Numbered from the stretch's first letter, positions 10,501 through 18,169 are shown. The stretch is DNA of 33,370 nt from Chrysochromulina tobinii (GCA_001275005.1 JWZX01002482.1:1-33370); one strand, 5' to 3'. Translations and numbers: made by a program. The notes: generated by a model from the letters alone, not told the origin.

Positions 10501-11255
10501 GGGTCGAAGCTCCCCAGTCGAGGCAGCGCCGCGTTCGCAACGGCACCGAAGAGCCCGTGCTTCGTCAGCCCGAGCTTCGAGTACGCCCAGAGCGTCTGCG
10601 AGAGACCCTGCGGCGAGAACTCGGCGAGCCGCGCGCTCGCCACGTCGGCGAGCTGCTCGAAGAGGCGCGCGTGCCGCCACTTGAGCGTCGCGAACGCCCA
10701 CACCAGATTGGTCAGCTCCTGCGGCTTGAAGTCGCTCGCGCGCGCACACGCCGCCACTGCGAGCGCGTCGCACAATCCGCCGCCGCACTCGTCGTCGAGG
10801 CCCACGGTCCTTGTCGTGGCACTCATGGCGGCCGTGTGCAGCGTTGCGAGCGCCCACGCGACGTTGGCGATTCCAAAGGCGTCGAGTGCGTCGGCAGCGA
10901 GCTGCGCTGCCGCGCGCGCCGTCAACGCCGCGAGCAGCCTCTTGTCCGAGAGCCGCAGCTTGCCGACGGCCCACGCCACGCTCGTGAGTGAGCGTGCGGT
11001 CACGCCACCCGCCTCGTGCTCGAAGGTGCTCGCGGTGATCGTGCAGAGCGACTGCTCGACGGCCGACGATGCGCCGCCGCCTCGCGCGAGACGGTGGAGC
11101 GCGGTCGCGCAATTGACCGAGTTCATGGTTCCGCCATGAGACCGGACGATCTTCTCGATGTCGTCGCTGCTGACAGCTTGCGATAGCAGCTTGTTGAGCT
11201 GCCACGGATCCAAGGTCGAAGATGCGCCTTCGCGTCGCCGGTCGACTCGCGGCAT
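7521..11255 (-). CDS. OPR/HPR-like repeat protein fused to RsmC-type rRNA (guanine-N2) methyltransferase
   Basis: A single 1244-residue frame starts at an ATG at 11255. Residues about 85-395 hold about eight helical repeats of 35-40 residues with the core (V/L)(A/L)WAxAxL (AWAVGKL, AWALATL, VWAFATL, LWAYSKL, AWAFANL, LWGLCRL). This is the signature of OPR/HPR/FAST-type organellar RNA-binding repeats. Residues about 500-720 resemble the degenerate N-terminal lobe of RsmC, interrupted by a GGGGK repeat. Residues about 751-935 are the catalytic MTS lobe: the YPGLFAGGGLD entry motif, SAM-binding motif I LDYCCGSGA (about 783-797) and catalytic SNPPVHRG (about 858-865). RsmC methylates a guanine of bacterial-type 16S rRNA using SAM. 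Here I infer an organellar rRNA target with the repeats giving RNA specificity. A Glu/Ala run (about 952-982) and a basic Lys/Arg tail follow. I see no clear transit peptide, so compartment is open. Confidence 0.82.
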   Translation of the reverse strand: MPRVDRRREGASSTLDPWQLNKLLSQAVSSDDIEKIVRSHGGTMNSVNCATALHRLARGGGASSAVEQSLCTITASTFEHEAGGVTARSLTSVAWAVGKLRLSDKRLLAALTARAAAQLAADALDAFGIANVAWALATLHTAAMSATTRTVGLDDECGGGLCDALAVAACARASDFKPQELTNLVWAFATLKWRHARLFEQLADVASARLAEFSPQGLSQTLWAYSKLGLTKHGLFGAVANAALPRLGSFDPQSIATLAWAFANLEIEHAPLAAAVCREARARPDAFDSASCTQLLWGLCRLRDGVEPLSVVALSRRLERVAAAGLAPQQLVYALGALAKLDSALRGVGGVGGVGGVAALSAQLGAAAAAAAPRLTANKLGIAAWALSRPWVVAQLPADVAARWLEALRARVADVVEHLGWRSIGHVEIALRTARGVAASSSRFAGGHGASAVASAGGDAEGGDSLEGELSLVRKESSLFESDPLIGIMTSVAEVAFAATHERAQRMNARAPSLLLRRAPWESHSVPKLGKRILLAGFDPDAALDAALVRAGWRPTHWRRFAATNVDAAAAAWPAAPADDDAKGGGGKGGGGKGGGGKGGAGGRVGGGLYEACLVRWPWYAAGEAAAMALHAVAAVTAPGAPLWLCGNADEGAEGAGPLISAAYGEAHVLEINAEEGVLLYWATRRDEAPGAAGEPRASLAGWRTCGTIEWPNFKPTATGVPKRTSAATTATTADSSAASAASAASAASAPVVWHTYPGLFAGGGLDVMTSALLGALPTPPVHARILDYCCGSGAIAAALAAGTNGATLKLHLLDADAVAVEAARANVPSTARVLLSAGWPHTPIAFPKKGTTPPKYDWIVSNPPVHRGQPDDFGVIAELISGARKRLRRSGVLWIVCQEQVPLGRLLALHGTFAWVRATMSADGRFVVWSAGGRAGERGATNAAGEEEAEEVADAEEAEEAEEAEEAEEAEEAEEAEEAEDEAAAHGQRRAKGKRPDEAKSSRKRDRKHASAQDDAGADEDKKARKQERKRQRLAADEPEAEQAPSMHMPTTTRALAADEPEAEQAPSTPPPVPLAGTLKGATAQGGAVTELQAGEALSSRQMKRRQLRQRQAELASTSVNLTVNVNVKAELASASASAALLMAPAVSTGSPEARGGEGVPSEGVPSEGRRRNCKRKERDGTKKRKQRRQQVAQRRNGAQDGAESAGPSQTREKDDGGAGAPARRWASAGNTPIARRFTTNRV
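8311..8390 (-). repeat. 9 nt coding microsatellite (Glu-Glu-Ala run)
   Basis: TCCTCCGCC on the plus strand repeats about nine times, giving an EEA run between the methyltransferase domain and the basic tail of the OPR-RsmC protein. Its antisense frames yield poly-Gly and poly-Arg ORFs, which are artefacts. Confidence 0.9.
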
Positions 11256-11420
11256 CGATGTCTAATCAGCGCTTTCGGCACGTCGCTGTGAACATGGAAC
11301 CCAGGTTCACAGTCGCCCGTCTTCGAGTATATTGAGTTGCGCTGTGTGCGCGAAGCGGCTCTGACTCGCACCCGTCCCACCGGAAAAGACGTGCGTGTTG
11401 ACGATGGCTACAGTATTACT
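11256..11420. other. Short spacer with OPR-RsmC promoter region
   Basis: Only 165 bp separates the ATG of the OPR-RsmC gene from the stop of the upstream discoidin gene; both are on the minus strand. It must hold the terminator of one and at least part of the leader of the other. No TATA-like element stands out. Confidence 0.4.
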
Positions 11421-12231
11421 CTATGAAAACTGAACGGCGTCCACGTTGAAGGTCACATTCTTCGGCAATGGCGCGCCGGCCGCAGGGGCAGCGGGCGGCA
11501 GCTCCCCGGGCGGCAGCGTGTATGGCTCGTCCTGGGCTCCGGAGGTGCGGATGAGCCTCTGCGTCTTGTCGAGCTCGAGTGTCTTAGCATCAAGAGCAGC
11601 GCGCATGCCCTCATAGTTGGTGCGCAGCGTGCGGATGTACTCTTGCAGCTGCGCCACCTCGCGCTCGTGCTGCTCCTGCACGTGGCGCGGGGCGCCGCCA
11701 ACGACGCCGCCGGTGGACGGCGCGCTCGACGACGACGAAAAGGCGCCGTCCCGAGCGCCGTCCCGAGCGCCGTCCCGAGCGCCGCCTCTCTTGGAGGCCG
11801 AGGGCGGCGTGCCAGGCGGCTCGGCGTCGCCCGTGGCCTTCAGGCCGAGCATTCGCACGGCGTCGATCTGGGTGGCGAGCTGCTGTGAATGTTCGAGCTG
11901 CTGTGAATGGGCGAGCTCGAGCTGCTGTGAATGGGCGAGCTGCTGTGAATGGGCGAGCTGCTGTGAATGGGGCGAGATCCGCATCTCGAGGCGCACGAAG
12001 CGGGTCGCGTACGGCTTCACTTCGAGGGGTGGTGCGAAGAGGCGTGCCTCCGTAGGCAGGAGCGCCTGCTGCGGCTCACCACGCCAGACGAGATCCCATC
12101 CCCGAGCTTCTCCGGCCCACAGGAGGATGGCGGTTAGGGCACCCGGGTGGCACGTCTCGTATACCTCGATGAGGCTCACATACATGGGCTCCTTGAAAGC
12201 AAGCTCCACCCACTCTGCGTGCTCTACCCCT

Positions 12232-12274
<43 letters not shown>

Positions 12275-14641
12275 ATGTGCCCGCGCCCGTCGCCGCCGCG
12301 GCCGCCGGCTGCCACGCGCCTGGTTGGTGACCATGGGCTGGGTACAAGCGCGGTGGTCCTACGAGCTGATGAGCACCTGTGGGGAGGAGGGAGGCAACAA
12401 GAGGTCATCAGAAGGTCATCGAGAGGTCATCGAGAGGTCATCAGAGGTCATAAAGAGGTCATCCGAGGCCATCCGAGGCCATCCGAGGCCATCCGAGGCC
12501 ATCAGCCACGCGCACCGAATCCCTCGCCGTCGCGTTGTGACGAGAAGGCGAGCACCGAGTCGCACCACGCCGTGTGGGCTACCGGTATGGCTACGTGGCG
12601 CTGGCCGATCCGCTTGGCGGACGCCGCAGCGCCGGTCGCCGCAGCGCCGCATGCCGGCGCACTGCCTCGGCCACCGCCTCGGCCACCGCCTCGGCCACCG
12701 CCTCGGCCGCCGCCACCGCTCACGCCACCGCTGGCGTCGGCCAGAGGGCGCACCTGTGGGGAAGAGGGAGGCGCCGTGGTGAGCGTATGCATGCAAGGGC
12801 TTGGGCTCGAGCATGCGGAGAATACGAAGGTGCGCCGTGGTGAGCGTATGCATGCAAGGGCGCACCTTCATATTCTCCGCATACTCGAGCAGCCCCACAT
12901 CGGAGATGCCGCCTCGGCGCACGCCTGCCAACAGCTCGAGCTGCGCGATCTGAGCGCGCAGCTGCCCATTCTCTTGGAGGCAGGCAGCAAGGCTATCTTC
13001 GAGCGCAACGGCCGGTTCGCCCTCAGCGAGAGTGGCGGCGCTGCTGCCCCGATTGAGAGCGAGCGACTGAGCGCCGAACTGAGCGCCCAACTGAGCGCCA
13101 AGGCTATTGGAAGGGGGAGCGCCGCCGTGAGCACCAAGGCTATTGGAAGGGGGAGCGCCGCCGTGAGCGCCGAGGCTATTGGGAGGGGGGGCGCCGCCGT
13201 GAGCGCCGAGGCTATTGGGAGGGGGGGCGCCGCCGCGCCCGTCGGAGTGGAGGAGCCTCTTGGCGTGCTCGAGCGCGCTGCTGCCCCTCTGTTGCCTTAC
13301 CGCCGCCACGAGGGCATTGGCATCGTGCAGCAGCCTCTCGAGCTCATCACACTCCTTCGTCTTCGCCTTGAGCTGGTGGCAAAAGTCGCGCTCGCGCTCG
13401 CGGACGCGCTTGAGCTCCGCCTGCAGCTCGGCGAGGGCGTTAGCGTCGCGAGGCGAGAGGGCGCTCGGGAGGGCGCGTGGCGGCGAGGCGCTCTTCGATG
13501 ACGCCTTGGATGAAGACGCTGTGGACGCCTTCGGCTCGGCCTCCGCCGCGCCGCGCGCCATCTCGAGCGCTGCATTGCGTGCGCCGAGCGCGGCGATCTT
13601 GGCACGCATCTCGACAAAGTGCGCGAGCGTGCTCTCGTGCTCCGACGCGGTCGTCATGCCGGCGGGCGCTACATCGATCACGTGGCGCGCGTGCTGCCCA
13701 ATATGGCGCCCTTGCTTCTCAATATCGACGACGAGCATCGAACCGTCCAGCTTGGTGCTGGCGGCACGGCGAGTGGGCACGAGGCCCGCCGATCGGAGGC
13801 GGTCGTCGGCGGACGCGAGCTGCTGCTCCAGCGCGCTCACGTGACGCCGGAGCTGCTCGAACGTGAGCATGTCCACCCCTGGGCTGCCTCCCGGCGGCGG
13901 CTCGAGCTTCGAAGCTGGACGCGACGCGAGGCGCTCGGTCACGGCCGCGGCGCCGGTACGGCGCGATGGAGCCCCGCGAGCGCCTTTGCGCTCCTGGCTG
14001 CTGCTGCTGCTGCCGCCGCCGCCACTCCGGGAGAGCGGATCGACGGTCACCGAGGCCACCTGGCCGTGACGGTGGAACGGGCGGTTCGGATAGATGGTCT
14101 TTGCGCCGCCGCCGAGTGCCGGGTCCTTCGCGAGAGGCATGTTCCGGCTCTGCATCTCGCGTAGGAGCTGCTCAAGGATGGCGGCACCGCTGCTCACGCC
14201 CACGCCCTCCACGGCGGTGATGAACGCCTTGACGTCGTCGCCGCCCGTCCTCGCTCGGAGGTGCGCCAAGCGCAGCAGGCACTCATCGAAGCGTGCTCGC
14301 GCGATGGTGCGCAGCCTGGCGTCATTAAGCATGTCTACAACGACCTCTTGGCTCATGGGCGTCCGCAGGATGTCAAAGCGCTGCAACATCGAGATCACGC
14401 CCTCCTGCCGGAGGACCGCCTCCATGCCCGCGCGCTGAGCACCCTCGGCGAACTCGTGGTATAGGCCTGCGATCATGTCGCTGTACTCTGGGTCGGCAAA
14501 TAGCGCTCGGACGTCGGGGTCCTTCAGCTGAGACTTGATTATGAGGTCCGTCATCTCGATCGACATGGCTGCTGGAGGGCTGGATGACATAGCTGACGTT
14601 GCATCGGAGACTTCATTCACAACTCCAACACGAACACGCAT
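11421..14641 (-). CDS. Coiled-coil protein with C-terminal FBXL4-type discoidin domain, 3 exons
   Basis: Exons are 14641-12866, 12753-12516 and 12376-11421, which join in frame to 989 residues. The N-terminal ~150 residues are helical and unrecognised. Predicted coiled coils follow (one near TFEQLRRHVSALEQQL), then four copies of a 12-residue GGAPPxNSLGAH repeat. Exon 2 is Gly-rich and ends at CDSVLAFSSQRDGEGF. Exon 3 continues as GAHQLVGPPRLYPAHGHQPGAW, then WVELAFKEPMYVSLIEVYET and FVRLEM. This is the discoidin-like fold seen in FBXL4 and pappalysin-type proteins, where the typical pattern is SSQ, SAxQLLGPPxVYP, VELxFExPVYVTxIxIYET. Continuity across the second junction confirms that splice. 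The domain is interrupted by a poly-Gly run and a HSQQL repeat. A final coiled coil (EREVAQLQEYIRTL) ends the protein. No F-box is seen, so ligase function is not implied. The first ATG is used; ATGs 17, 25 and 29 codons later are alternatives. Confidence 0.75.
11880..11990 (-). repeat. HSQQLA coding repeat, 5 copies
   Basis: Units around GAGCTGCTGTGAATG repeat five times at 18-24 nt spacing and encode HSQQLA/E repeats. They interrupt the late strands of the discoidin domain, between MRISP and ATQIDAV. Confidence 0.9.
12232..12274 (-). repeat. CCG microsatellite (poly-Gly insert in discoidin domain)
   Basis: An uninterrupted CCG run gives about 13 Gly residues within the first strands of the discoidin domain in exon 3. 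Confidence 0.9.
12377..12515 (-). other. Intron 2 of the discoidin gene
   Basis: Donor TTCG|GTGCGC at 12516/12515 and acceptor CCCCACAG|GTGCTC at 12377/12376, phase 1, 139 nt. It is mostly 10-11 nt units: plus-strand ATCCGAGGCC repeated, then GAGGTCATCRGA variants. In the sense direction these read CTGATGRCC or GATGGCCTC. Confidence 0.85.
12754..12865 (-). other. Intron 1 of the discoidin gene
   Basis: Donor AAG|GTGCGC at 12866/12865 and acceptor CCCCACAG|GTGCGC at 12754/12753, phase 0, 112 nt. The AGGTGCGCCCT at the 5' splice site recurs exactly at the 3' splice site. The intron holds two identical 30 nt blocks and one arm of a hairpin. Confidence 0.65.
12771..12861. repeat. 30 nt direct repeat pair in intron 1
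   Basis: 12771-12800 and 12832-12861 are identical over 30 nt. Each contains GGTGAGCG on the plus strand, that is CTCACC in the sense direction, a possible branch-site word. Confidence 0.95.
12805..12890. repeat. 31 nt inverted repeat over the 5' splice site of intron 1
   Basis: Arms 12805-12835 and 12860-12890 are complementary with two mismatches, separated by a 24 nt loop. The exon 1/intron 1 boundary (12866/12865) lies inside the right arm. Confidence 0.9.
13102..13245 (-). repeat. 36 nt coding repeat, 4 copies
   Basis: Units begin at 13102, 13138, 13174 and 13210 and encode GGAPP(P/S)NSLGAH in exon 1 of the discoidin gene. Confidence 0.9.
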
Positions 14642-15155
14642 AAACCTTCACACTCACCTTCACACCGTAAACGTATGTCAGGTTCGATTGTACAGTGGTT
14701 CAGCGTAAAGAACGCTGAACCGCTGAACGGCCGCCTACTCGGAATCCATGGTAGGCACGCAGGATTAGGTGTTGAGGAGCGAAATTTGCGAGGTCAGAAG
14801 TGTGCATCTAGGCATCATGGTAGCATTTAGCGGCACGATAAGACGCAGCAAAGTGCAAAGATTCCGCGATGCGTTGAGCGTTCCGTTCGTCGCGGATACA
14901 TCTCACCCCGCACCCGCACCAGTTGACCCGCACGCACGCCGCGCGAGCCGTGCGTTTCGAACGCGTCCTTACGTATGGGCGCGCATCCGTCTGACGAACG
15001 TGATATGGCGAATTGGCGATAGGCGATTACACATTGAAGATTGATCACTTATGGATACGTATTACGTAAGGTCATGCTCGACACGGGCGCGGTACATACT
15101 CGAGGACGAGCAAGCAACGAAGGCTCTCTTAGCGGTACATTGATATGCGGTACAA
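14642..15155. other. Intergenic region, no gene seen
   Basis: 514 bp between the discoidin gene start and the kinase stop, both on the minus strand. It is AT-richer than the genes and presumably carries the discoidin gene promoter. No tRNA, TATA box or conserved ORF is evident. Confidence 0.45.
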
Positions 15156-16965
15156 TCATGCAGAGACTTTCACAGTGTTCACTCCATCTTCACGCCGAGG
15201 TGTCGGGCCCGCCGCTGCCTCGCCCTTCGCGACCTCGCCCGTGGCGAGGGGCTCTCGGCTCTCGACGGTCGTCCTCTCGAAACTCTTCTCCTTGGTCTCT
15301 TCTTTGGTGAGTACCATGCTCGCCATGCGCTCCTGCTCTGCATCGTCCAAGGCGCCCTTGCTGACGGTACTGTTCCGGGCCACGAGCTCGTAATCGAGGG
15401 AGTAATCGACTTCCTCGTCCGTGCCACACGAGAGGCTGCTCTTGTTGAGAGCGCGGATGCGCTGGATCGCCGACCTGAGCTCGCTCTTCGAAACGGCGAC
15501 GTTGCCATCTTTGGCATTGTGCGCGGGGAGCGCCGTATCGAGCGGATCGGCGCCGCCCCTAGTTAGGAAGGCATCCCGGCGCAGATGCCTAATTTGGGAG
15601 CGCTGTTGGGGCGACTTTTCGAGCAGACCTCGCACGAGGGCGAGCAGCTCCGTCGACGGCGTCGGCGTCTTGGGCGGGAAGACCACCGGGTTCTCGGCGA
15701 TCGATTTGAGCAGGTCGGGCGGGTTGGAGGCCGTGTAGGGGGTCACCCAATAAATCCACATGAAGATGGACACCCCCATGGCCCACAGGTCCGCCGCGCG
15801 CCCAGAGTAGCCTGCCCCTTTGAGGGATCGGCACATTTCGGGCGCGAAGAACATCAGCGAGCCCGACGTCGCGTCGAAAAAGTCGCCGCCGAGTGACGTG
15901 GCGCGGAAGAAGCCCGAGATCCCAAAATCGGCCAGTTTGGCCTGCTTCGTGCTCGGCTCCCACAGGAAATTCTCCGGCTTGATGTCGCGATGGCACACGC
16001 CACTCAGATGCAGGTGCTCGAGCCCGAGGACCAGCCCGCGCACCCAACCACGCAGCTCGGGCTCGGGCACCACTCGCTTCTGCGCCACGCAGCGGCAACG
16101 AGCAGCGATAGTCAGCGGCCTCTAGAGGCAATCCGAGGCGATGGCAACGAGCAGCGATAGTCAGCGGCCTCTAGGGGCAATCCGATGCAAGTCTTAGGTC
16201 AGTCCATATAAGGCAAGTCCATATGTACGCACCTGCGTGATCGAAACCAACAGGTCGCCTCCCGTGACGAACTCCATGCACATAAACAGCAGGTCTTGAT
16301 CCGGGTCGTCGATCACCTCGAACAGGCGCACGATGTTCGGGTGGCGCAGATGCTTCATGACCGCAATCTCGCCGAGCACCGAGTCGTACGCAGAGCCGTT
16401 ACGCCCGACGCGCTTGCGCTTGAGGATGGAGCGCGAGAGGCACTTGATGGCCACCTGGTACGGTCAGGCTCAGGGTCGCTCAGGGGCACTCAAGCGGCAC
16501 TCAGCAGCACCAGCGGCGAATCGAGATCCTCACCTGGGGTGGCTTCTCGCTCAGTCCCATAAATGAAGACAGCGTCTCGGCCGTAGTCTCGGCCCATGTA
16601 CCCTCCGGCGCCGGATCGTACTCCGCCAGGTACACCTGCCCATACGCACCCTTGCCGAGCATCTTGACGAAGGCGTAGTCGTTGACGCGCTCTAGCCGGT
16701 TGGACGCCGTCCGCTTGAGCTTCGCCGTGCTCGACATCTTCAGCTCGCGCTCCATGGCGAACTGGTCGCGTCGCTGGTCGGCGAGCCGGCGAGTCTGCTT
16801 TCCGCGGAAATGGGCTTGCACCTTGATGGCGCTCCTGTTCTGCTCGTCGAGCTCCTTGCCCGACTGTGCAGTCGCCGTCGCCGCTTTGCTCTTGGATGTT
16901 GAACTCTTGGCTGCCGCTGCCTCCACCATCACGCGCCGCTTTGGGCTCGACGCACCGCAGCCCAT
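15156..16965 (-). CDS. CaMKK-like Ser/Thr protein kinase with IQ motif, 3 exons
   Basis: Exons 16965-16534, 16454-16233 and 16079-15156 join in phase 0 to 525 residues. The protein starts MGCGASS, a typical N-myristoylation plus palmitoylation signal, so membrane anchoring is likely. An IQ-like motif (IKVQAHFRGKQTRR) lies at about 47-60. The kinase domain has the Gly loop GKGAYGQVY (104-112), VAIK lysine (about 148), HRDIKPENF (248-256), DFG (269-271) and APE (about 297-299), so all catalytic residues are present. The segment between VAIK and the C-helix glutamate (GEIAVMKHLRHPNIV) is extended, and EVIDDPDQD and AADLWAMGVSIF follow. This pattern is typical of calcium/calmodulin-dependent kinase kinases and SnRK1/AMPK-activating kinases. 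The tail (about 390-525) is Ser/Lys-rich and unrecognised. Substrates and calmodulin control through the IQ motif are inference. Confidence 0.85.
16080..16232 (-). other. Intron 2 of the CaMKK-like gene
   Basis: Donor ACGCAG|GTGCGT (16233/16232), acceptor GTGGCGCAG|AAGCGA (16080/16079), 153 nt, phase 0. It contains a 49 nt tandem duplication and three sense-strand CTGAC words. Confidence 0.85.
16094..16190. repeat. 49 nt tandem duplication inside kinase intron 2
   Basis: Copies start at 16094 and 16143, both with GGCAACGAGCAGCGATAG, and differ at only a few bases near the copy ends. Each carries one CTGAC in the sense direction. Confidence 0.9.
16455..16533 (-). other. Intron 1 of the CaMKK-like gene
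   Basis: Donor CCCCAG|GTGAGG (16534/16533), acceptor GTACCAG|GTGGCC (16455/16454), 79 nt, phase 0. It lies between the Gly loop region and the VAIK strand. The sense strand has CTGAG three times, TTGAG once and CTGAC once at about 10 nt spacing. Confidence 0.9.
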
Positions 16966-17608
16966 GGCTGCTTCAACGGACTTGCTGGGTGCTCGGAGCC
17001 AGCGCTTGGTGGGCTACTTGAGACGAGCCAAGGGCGGCACGAAGGAGTGCGACTTGGTTGGTACAAACCGTCCGTCTTTCATGGAAGGACCGTTTGCTGG
17101 CCACTTCACATTCACAGTCACACACCAACGGTCACGTACAATTGTACACCACAAGGTCTCAAGGTCTCAAGGTGTGCTTAGCCCCGCAAACGCCGCACAA
17201 GGCTCTTTCGTGGTTCACAGTCACTGAAATGTTCCATGTAATCTCGATGATTCCCTGTAATAGTAATAAATCGCTACAGTTCAGTTCAGTTTCAATCAGT
17301 TCAGTTCAGGTTGTCTGTTGTTTATGTAGTAACTGAACTGAACTATATCGCTACAGGCCACAATTTGACAGGCCAATCGGTGACGGCATTTGACGGCATC
17401 CGAATGTGGGACAGTTCCCGGCCTAATCCAAGCCTGAAACCGGCCTAATCCCGGCCGACATTGCCTGCGCTTGCTGCTCCTTCCCCGGCCGACAAAGGTC
17501 TTTTGTTCCAAATCGGCAAAGTTCCAATTCGGTATGCACGTTTTCCGGCGGGCGGACTTAGGGCGGACTTGGAACTGGGGCCCCGCCGTCACGTCCCACA
17601 TGGATCCC
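16966..17608. other. Divergent intergenic region between kinase and short paralogue
   Basis: This region holds the promoters of the kinase (-) and the short paralogue (+). From 17348 onward it is the upstream part of the segmental duplication. An in-frame ATG at 17534 has a counterpart at 18683. However, indels shift the frame between the two copies downstream of it, so I treat 17534-17608 as 5' leader. Confidence 0.5.
17298..17344. repeat. 12 nt perfect inverted repeat (TTCAG-rich)
   Basis: AGTTCAGTTCAG at 17298-17309 pairs with CTGAACTGAACT at 17333-17344, leaving a 23 nt loop. More TTCAG words lie just upstream (17277-17292). It sits in the kinase/paralogue divergent promoter region; role unknown. 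Confidence 0.75.
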
Positions 17609-17964
17609 ATGCACATCTCTGAGCCCGCGTCGAGCCTCGCGACTTTCGAGCTTCCTGCGTTCACGGACCGCAACGGCAAGAAGCACAACGCTCGATACTG
17701 CTACACGAGTGTAAGCGCGAAGAACGGCGCGGCCCGGGTCCGGTGGGTTCATGCGGGTTCCAGTGGGCAGCGCCGTACGAGGCTGCTGAGCACGAACCCG
17801 CTCCTCGAGGAGGCGCCGCTGTCGTACCTCCAGCATTTGGAGGTCTGCGAGCCCAAGCACTACGCCGAGCTCTTGCATGCGACTTTCGGCACCGCGCCCA
17901 CCGGCACGATGCAGAAGGTGTTCAGTGCGCTTCTCGCTGAGCACCTCAGCTGCGCAGACAAGCG
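17348..17964 (+). repeat. Segmental duplication, copy A
   Basis: Homology with 18522-19137 begins at ATCGCT(A/G)CAG and ends at ACAAGCG, spanning upstream DNA plus the shared N-terminal coding part. The last 117 nt (17848-17964) appear identical to 19021-19137. Confidence 0.85.
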
Positions 17965-18169
17965 AGGCTCGTCCGCCGCCAAGCGTGCACGGCGAGAGGA
18001 GCCGATGGCCACGCTGCCTCCAGCCGTGACAAGCACCGCTCAGATGACGGCGGCCAAGGCGCATGCGGAAGCGATGGCCGCAGCGCTGGACCTCTCACCA
18101 CGCTCGGCCAAGATCATGGTCGCCTCAGCTCTGGGTTGCGCAGCAGCAGCGATGGCAGCCAAGTCATAG
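17609..18169 (+). CDS. Short paralogue of a duplicated gene pair, unknown function
   Basis: This encodes 186 residues from the ATG at 17609; an ATG three codons upstream (17600) is an alternative. The first ~118 residues form a domain shared with the next gene: FELPAFTD, YTSVSAKNGA, PLSYLQHLE, EPKHYAELLHATFGT and FSALLAEHLSCADKR. I do not recognise this domain. After CADKR the protein diverges into a short tail with a basic cluster (KRARREE), a possible nuclear signal, and an Ala/Met-rich helix. The chosen start is supported by its match to ATGCCCATCTCTGAGCCC in the paralogue. The gene looks like a truncated copy, but its frame is open and shows no break, so it may be functional. Confidence 0.6.
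   Translation: MHISEPASSLATFELPAFTDRNGKKHNARYCYTSVSAKNGAARVRWVHAGSSGQRRTRLLSTNPLLEEAPLSYLQHLEVCEPKHYAELLHATFGTAPTGTMQKVFSALLAEHLSCADKRGSSAAKRARREEPMATLPPAVTSTAQMTAAKAHAEAMAAALDLSPRSAKIMVASALGCAAAAMAAKS

Noticed and set aside
9238-11139. 633-codon plus-strand ORF opposite the OPR-RsmC gene
   Set aside because: It is antisense to a gene with clear conserved motifs. Its Ala/Ser/Arg-rich translation is the usual mirror of a GC-rich coding strand.
11421-12347. Stand-alone 308-codon gene starting at 12347
   Set aside because: The codon at 12347 is TTG. The discoidin fold needs the preceding exon (SSQRDGEGF joined to GAHQLVGPP), so it is exon 3 of a longer gene.
17534-17608. Upstream ATG (MHVFRRA) as the start of the short paralogue
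   Set aside because: The matching ATG at 18683 is followed by indels that put the conserved DNA in a different frame, so the region behaves as leader rather than protein.
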